Positions 6,557-8,867 of a stretch of DNA of 8,867 nt are shown in pieces (the first letter of the stretch is position 1; each line of letters begins with the position of its first letter). The notes under the pieces were generated by a model. It had not been told where the DNA came from and made no database searches. It saw only the letters and a list, made by a program, of their open reading frames with translations. A program made the position numbers and the translations under genes. This DNA comes from JAWLGW01 sp964569055 (GTDB taxonomy: Bacteria; Planctomycetota; J058): NCBI GenBank assembly GCA_964569055.1, contig CAZMSZ010000323.1, positions 1 to 8,867 of the forward strand, in the 5' to 3' direction.

Positions 6557-6874
6557 TCAGTGGGCGGGCTCGATGATCGCGGTCATGGAGCCCTTGCAGC
6601 GCGGGATCCGCGTGTCGGGCCCGTAGGCGTGCACCTGCTCCTGCTTGAGCTCGGCGTGCTCCTTGGAGGTCGTGATCAGGATCGTGCGCTTCTGCGTGTC
6701 GACCTCGCACGCGTGCAGGTAGGCGCGCTCGGCGCTGAAGCCGAACACGGCCCGCAGCATCTCGATCACGTACTCGTAGGAGTGGTCGTCGTCGTCGAGG
6801 AGCACCACGTTGTAGGGCGGGAGCAGCTTCGACTTGACGTCGGTCTGGCTCTCGGTCTCGGTGCTGGCGAACAC
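6557..6874 (-). CDS. clpS: ATP-dependent Clp protease adaptor protein ClpS, divergent
   Basis: ClpS docks on the N domain of ClpA/ClpC and delivers substrates, classically N-end-rule proteins, to ClpP. This 105-residue protein has the disordered N-terminal tail, then PPYNVVLLDDDDHSYEYV at the usual beta1-alpha1 position, the FGFSAERA helix, and the RTILITTSKEHAELKQEQV strand-helix. The C terminus (CKGSMTAIIEPAH) matches the family's final strand. Compared by eye with E. coli ClpS, the pocket Asn34 is Asp here and the pocket His66 is Asp (in CEVD), so the N-degron pocket is altered. From memory this DDDDHSYEYV...EVDT style is common in planctomycete ClpS. GTG 6874 has GGAGAG about 11 nt upstream, 21 nt after the stop of the preceding gene. 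Co-transcription with the 118-aa gene and rsmG is likely. Confidence 0.9.
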   Translation of the reverse strand: MFASTETESQTDVKSKLLPPYNVVLLDDDDHSYEYVIEMLRAVFGFSAERAYLHACEVDTQKRTILITTSKEHAELKQEQVHAYGPDTRIPRCKGSMTAIIEPAH

Positions 6875-6895
6875 GAGCAGGCTCTCTCCGAGGCG

Positions 6896-7252
6896 TTACT
6901 TGCCCTTCTGCCCCACGAACCAGTCGCCCTTGTCCTGGAACAGCAGGTTGAACGTGGTCAGCGTGCCGTAGCAGCGCGTGACGTATCCCTGGAGCTGGCG
7001 GCGCTCGTCGTCGCTCAGCTTCTCGTGGGTGTTGATCCGCTGCTCGAGCACGCGCAGCTGGTCGCGCAGGCGCACGATCTTGCGGTAGAAGTCCTCGAGC
7101 GGGACCTCCTTGGGCTGCAGGCTCGGGTCGCTGGGCTTGAGCACCAGCGTGCCGCCGCGGAACCGCGGGGCGAGCGGCGGGTCGCTCGTGGCCCCCTCTT
7201 CGGCGAGCACCTCTCGCAGCGCCTGCTTCAGCTGTCCGTAGTCGAGCTCCAC
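6896..7252 (-). CDS. conserved-looking hypothetical protein, first gene of the clpS-rsmG cluster
   Basis: I cannot name this 118-residue protein. GTG 7252 is chosen because AGGGGGA lies 5 nt upstream and the frame before it is not protein-like. It has an N-terminal amphipathic helix (2-19), a linker with a short strand motif GGTLVLKP (33-40), then a helical region (50-105) rich in charged residues (FYRKIVRLRDQLRVLEQRIN) that could form a helical hairpin or coiled coil, ending in QDKGDWFVGQKGK. It has one cysteine (Cys94) and no signal peptide or membrane segment. It is probably cytoplasmic and may act through a protein-protein contact. The gene leads a tight same-strand cluster with clpS 21 nt downstream and then rsmG. 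The GGTLVLKP...SLQ style resembles small uncharacterised planctomycete proteins I have seen, but I cannot confirm that here. Confidence 0.82.
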   Translation of the reverse strand: MELDYGQLKQALREVLAEEGATSDPPLAPRFRGGTLVLKPSDPSLQPKEVPLEDFYRKIVRLRDQLRVLEQRINTHEKLSDDERRQLQGYVTRCYGTLTTFNLLFQDKGDWFVGQKGK

Positions 7253-7257
7253 GCGAG

Positions 7258-7264
7258 TCCCCCT
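7258..7264 (-). promoter_or_regulatory. ribosome binding site deciding the start at 7252
   Basis: AGGGGGA on the minus strand, 5 nt before GTG 7252. It supports the short 118-residue reading over a longer one beginning as far upstream as 7402. Confidence 0.6.
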
Positions 7265-7275
7265 GATCGCGCCGC

Positions 7276-7281
7276 ATTCTA
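7276..7281 (-). promoter_or_regulatory. possible -10 element for the 118-aa/clpS/rsmG cluster
   Basis: TAGAAT on the minus strand (five of six matches to TATAAT) sits 24 nt before GTG 7252, in an AT-richer island of an otherwise very GC-rich stretch. No TTGACA-like -35 is seen at 17 nt spacing, so the call is weak. The divergent intergenic region 7253-7490 must carry the promoters for both directions; I see no convincing plus-strand promoter. Confidence 0.3.
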
Positions 7282-7490
7282 ATCGAGCGCGCGCGGCTGC
7301 GCCCCGCGCCGATCGCGCATTCCGTGCGCAGCGTGCACCCCGGACGTCGGCCCAACCCCGATCTCCGCTCAGTGCAGGCGAGCTTGGCATGGGGTCGGGC
7401 AAAACGGGGTACTCCGCCGCTGCACGCGAGCCTAACTACTTCTGCCAACGTGCTCGGCCCCTTGGCCCGACCTTTGTTCTGTGTGCGGGC

Positions 7491-8393
7491 ATGAAGCCGT
7501 CCGAGCCGTTTCCGCCCGAGCCGACTCCGAGCGAGGGATTCCTCGACGAGGAGTTCGCCGCCTTCCGCGCCCGCCGGCTGCGCGAGACCGGCCGGCTGAC
7601 GGCGCCGCCGGAGCGCGCGCCCGAGCCCGCGCCCGTCGACGACACGCTGGTGCTCGGCGCGCCGCTCTCGCAGGTGGCGGACGGCGACCCCGACGACCCG
7701 GAGAGCCCGGCCTACCGCTTCCGCCAGTTCGAGGAGCGGCTGCGCCGCGAGCGCGAGGAGCGCGAGCGCGACGACCGCGCCGCCGCGACCCGCGCCGAGC
7801 GCGAGCGCCAGGAGCGGCTCGCCGCGCTGCAGCGCGAGCGGCAGCAGCGCCTGGCGCGGCTGCGCGAGCAGCGCGACGCGGAGCAGCGGCTGCGCCGGCT
7901 CGAGGCGCTCCGCCGGCAGGAGGAGGAGGCCGCCGCGCGCCAGGCCGAGCTCGAGGCGCAGCGCCAGCGCGATGCGGAGGAGCAGGCCCGCCTCGAGGCC
8001 ACCGACGAGTTCGCGCAGTTCCGCAAGGAGCGCCTCACGCGCCGCCGGGTCGCGCCGAGTCGCCAGCCCGAGCCGCTCCCCCCCGAGGCGCGCAAGCCGG
8101 CCGCGCCCGCGAGCGACGAGGAGGAGGGCGTGCTGTTCTTCGGCACGACCCCGCGGGAGCGCAGCCGGATCCGCGCCCAGGAGAACGAGCAGCGCGCCGA
8201 GCTCGACGAGCAGGAGGCCGAGCGCCTCCGCCAGGCCACGCCCACCCCCGACGAGCCGCGCCCGCTCGGCGCGCCGCGCCCCAAGCCGCGCGCCCGCGTC
8301 GAGCAGCCGGGGACCCGCCGACTCACGCGGCGCGGCGACTCGCGCCGGCTGCGTCGCCCCCCCAGCCGGAGGCTCCAGCGGCCGCAGCCCTGA
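7491..8393 (+). CDS. Arg/Glu-rich protein with long charged helix, unrecognised
   Basis: I do not recognise this 300-residue protein. ATG 7491 is chosen because protein-like composition begins there; an in-frame ATG at 7389 would add 34 unlikely residues. No good Shine-Dalgarno precedes it. The N terminus (1-73) is Pro/Glu-rich with a short conserved-looking patch FLDEEFAAFRARRLRET (17-33). Residues 74-187 form an almost uninterrupted Glu/Arg/Gln/Ala helix, a single-alpha-helix or coiled-coil candidate. At its end ATDEFAQFRKERLTRR (170-185) repeats the first patch. A short hydrophobic motif, GVLFFGTTPRER (213-224), starts a second charged helix (221-249). The tail (250-300) is Pro/Arg-rich and very basic, a possible nucleic-acid or acidic-surface binder. 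No signal peptide or membrane segment is seen. A structural or tethering role is possible; nothing ties it to the vault gene except distance. Confidence 0.78.
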   Translation: MKPSEPFPPEPTPSEGFLDEEFAAFRARRLRETGRLTAPPERAPEPAPVDDTLVLGAPLSQVADGDPDDPESPAYRFRQFEERLRREREERERDDRAAATRAERERQERLAALQRERQQRLARLREQRDAEQRLRRLEALRRQEEEAAARQAELEAQRQRDAEEQARLEATDEFAQFRKERLTRRRVAPSRQPEPLPPEARKPAAPASDEEEGVLFFGTTPRERSRIRAQENEQRAELDEQEAERLRQATPTPDEPRPLGAPRPKPRARVEQPGTRRLTRRGDSRRLRRPPSRRLQRPQP

Positions 8394-8436
8394 GCGCAGC
8401 ACCGAACCCCTCGCACCTTCCTTGCTGCTGACGCGG

Positions 8437-8485
8437 GCGGGGGGTGGAGCGCCATGGCCCCCCCGGCGAACGCTCCACCCCCCGC
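8437..8485. terminator. 15-bp perfect inverted repeat after the charged-helix gene
   Basis: GCGGGGGGTGGAGCG (8437-8451) pairs perfectly with 8471-8485 around a 19-nt loop. It starts 44 nt after the stop of the charged-helix gene and would make a very stable RNA hairpin. No T run follows, so it may be a factor-dependent or GC-type terminator, or a dispersed palindromic repeat. Confidence 0.5.
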
Positions 8486-8538
8486 GGGGCCGCGGGAAGG
8501 TTCGACCGACCAAAGAAGACTCCCTTGCTCAGGCGTCG

Positions 8539-8566
8539 GGCTGGGGCGCGTCCGCGCGCCCCAGCC
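8539..8566 (+). terminator. 12-bp hairpin with T-rich trailer, likely terminator
   Basis: GGCTGGGGCGCG (8539-8550), the tetraloop TCCG, then the perfect complement at 8555-8566. It is followed by TCTGTTTGGTTT, the closest thing to a T tract in this GC-rich window. This fits an intrinsic terminator for plus-strand transcription, probably of the charged-helix gene. Confidence 0.5.
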
Positions 8567-8581
8567 TGCGTCTGTTTGGTT

Positions 8582-8604
8582 TCTGGGGGGCTCCGCCCCC
8601 CAGA
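8582..8604. repeat. 10-bp hairpin GGGGGGC-TCC-GCCCCCC
   Basis: TCTGGGGGGC (8582-8591), loop TCC, then the perfect complement GCCCCCCAGA (8595-8604). Hairpins of the GGGGGCTCCGCCCCC type occur in many copies in some GC-rich genomes, so this may be a dispersed REP-like element rather than a gene-specific site. Copy number cannot be judged from one window. Confidence 0.5.
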
Positions 8605-8613
8605 GTCCCCCCG

Positions 8614-8812
8614 GCTGTCGCTGATGTTGCGCGCCGCCGCGGCGCCGCAGCTGGTTTGGTGTGAACGTCCAGTTCCTTGCGTTCGCGCTGCGGCGCCCGA
8701 AGCGGCGCTGCTCCTTGGCGAGAAGGCGCTCTGTGGGCGAGAGGGGCTTCGGGCCCAGTGCCCGCTCTGGCTGTCGCTGCTTTGCGGGGCCCGGGTGTGA
8801 CCGCTGTCGCTG
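8614..8812 (+). repeat. three copies of GCTGTCGCTG with partly conserved trailing bases
   Basis: GCTGTCGCTG occurs at 8614-8623, 8770-8779 and 8803-8812. Each is followed by a few variable bases and then TTGCG or CTGCG. The shared extension suggests a common origin rather than chance, perhaps a degenerate larger unit that also includes the 31-nt repeat. Confidence 0.55.
8704..8734 (+). repeat. 31-nt direct repeat, copy 1
   Basis: The sequence starts GGCGCTGCTCCTTGGCGAGA and ends AGGCGCTCTGT. It is identical to copy 2 at 8837-8867, 133 nt downstream. It is closely bracketed by a 9-bp inverted repeat (GCCCGAAGC at 8695-8703, GCTTCGGGC at 8746-8754), so it would sit in the loop of a hairpin. 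Confidence 0.8.
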
Positions 8813-8836
8813 GTTCTGCGGGCGCGGACCAACCAG

Positions 8837-8867
8837 GGCGCTGCTCCTTGGCGAGAAGGCGCTCTGT
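8837..8867 (+). repeat. 31-nt direct repeat, copy 2, reaching the window end
   Basis: Identical to 8704-8734. The match runs to the last base of the window, so the true repeat may be longer and further copies may follow. The base before each copy differs (C at 8703, G at 8836), so the left boundary is real. Confidence 0.8.

Larger units (their letters stand above)
8394..8867. other. 474-nt non-coding region with hairpins and repeats
   Basis: No open frame here looks protein-like; those present are Ser/Arg/Pro/Ala-rich frame artefacts. The region holds three perfect inverted repeats (8437-8485, 8539-8566, 8582-8604), three copies of GCTGTCGCTG (8614, 8770, 8803), a 9-bp inverted repeat (8695-8703 with 8746-8754), and a 31-nt direct repeat (8704-8734 and 8837-8867). 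The region probably continues past the window end. It could be a terminator cluster, a repeat-rich spacer or a structured RNA. Confidence 0.65.

Noticed and set aside
7389..7490. Longer start (ATG 7389) for the charged-helix gene
   Set aside because: The 34 added residues have a different, less GC-rich base composition and look like intergenic DNA.
5823..8513. A very long minus-strand open frame of nearly 900 codons
   Set aside because: Only the last part is a real protein (RsmG). The rest reads through clpS, the 118-aa gene and antisense to the charged-helix gene, with Arg/Leu/Ala-rich frame-artefact composition.
8704..8867. CRISPR array
   Set aside because: Only two copies 102 nt apart, no regular spacers and no cas genes in the window.
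8394..8867. Vault RNA or other small RNA associated with the vault gene
   Set aside because: No RNA polymerase III-type boxes would be expected in bacteria, there is no recognisable family, and the region lies 5 kb from the MVP gene.

Overview
The window is very GC-rich DNA with tightly packed genes, mostly GTG starts and no tRNA or rRNA genes. It looks like one bacterial chromosome segment. The divergent ClpS, and the small protein transcribed just ahead of it, have a style I associate with Planctomycetota. That placement is only a suggestion (Myxococcota-like lineages are the main alternative), because no phylogenetic marker was tested.

Layout. At 1-943 (+) lies an alpha/beta hydrolase with an Asp nucleophile, possibly cut at its 5' end by the window edge. 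It converges, with 3 bp to spare, on the main find: a bacterial major vault protein (MVP) gene on the minus strand, 3417 down to 947. The MVP gene has a strong Shine-Dalgarno, vault repeats, a shoulder domain, a long cap helix and a cap-ring-like tail. It is split by a frameshift at about 2513-2517; restoring the frame gives one protein of about 822 residues. Upstream of it on the same strand are a group A FAD monooxygenase (3612-4805) and, 1 nt before that, an unrecognised protein with a four-cysteine zinc ribbon between two possible winged helices (4807-5607). These three may form a vault-linked transcription unit.

A 215-nt spacer with a perfect 12-bp inverted repeat separates them from a housekeeping-type cluster, also on the minus strand: a 118-aa conserved-looking protein (6896-7252), clpS (6557-6874) and rsmG (5823-6536). 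A divergent intergenic region follows. Then comes a plus-strand gene (7491-8393) for a 300-aa Arg/Glu-rich protein predicted to form a long charged helix. The last 474 nt (8394-8867) hold no convincing gene. They contain three strong hairpins, three copies of GCTGTCGCTG, and a 31-nt direct repeat whose second copy runs to the window edge.

How the genes may work together: MVP is the only subunit needed to build the vault shell in animals, so this gene alone could in principle make a particle. The flavoenzyme and the zinc-ribbon protein are candidate partners or cargo by position only. ClpS and RsmG belong to protein quality control and ribosome maturation and have no evident link to the vault gene.
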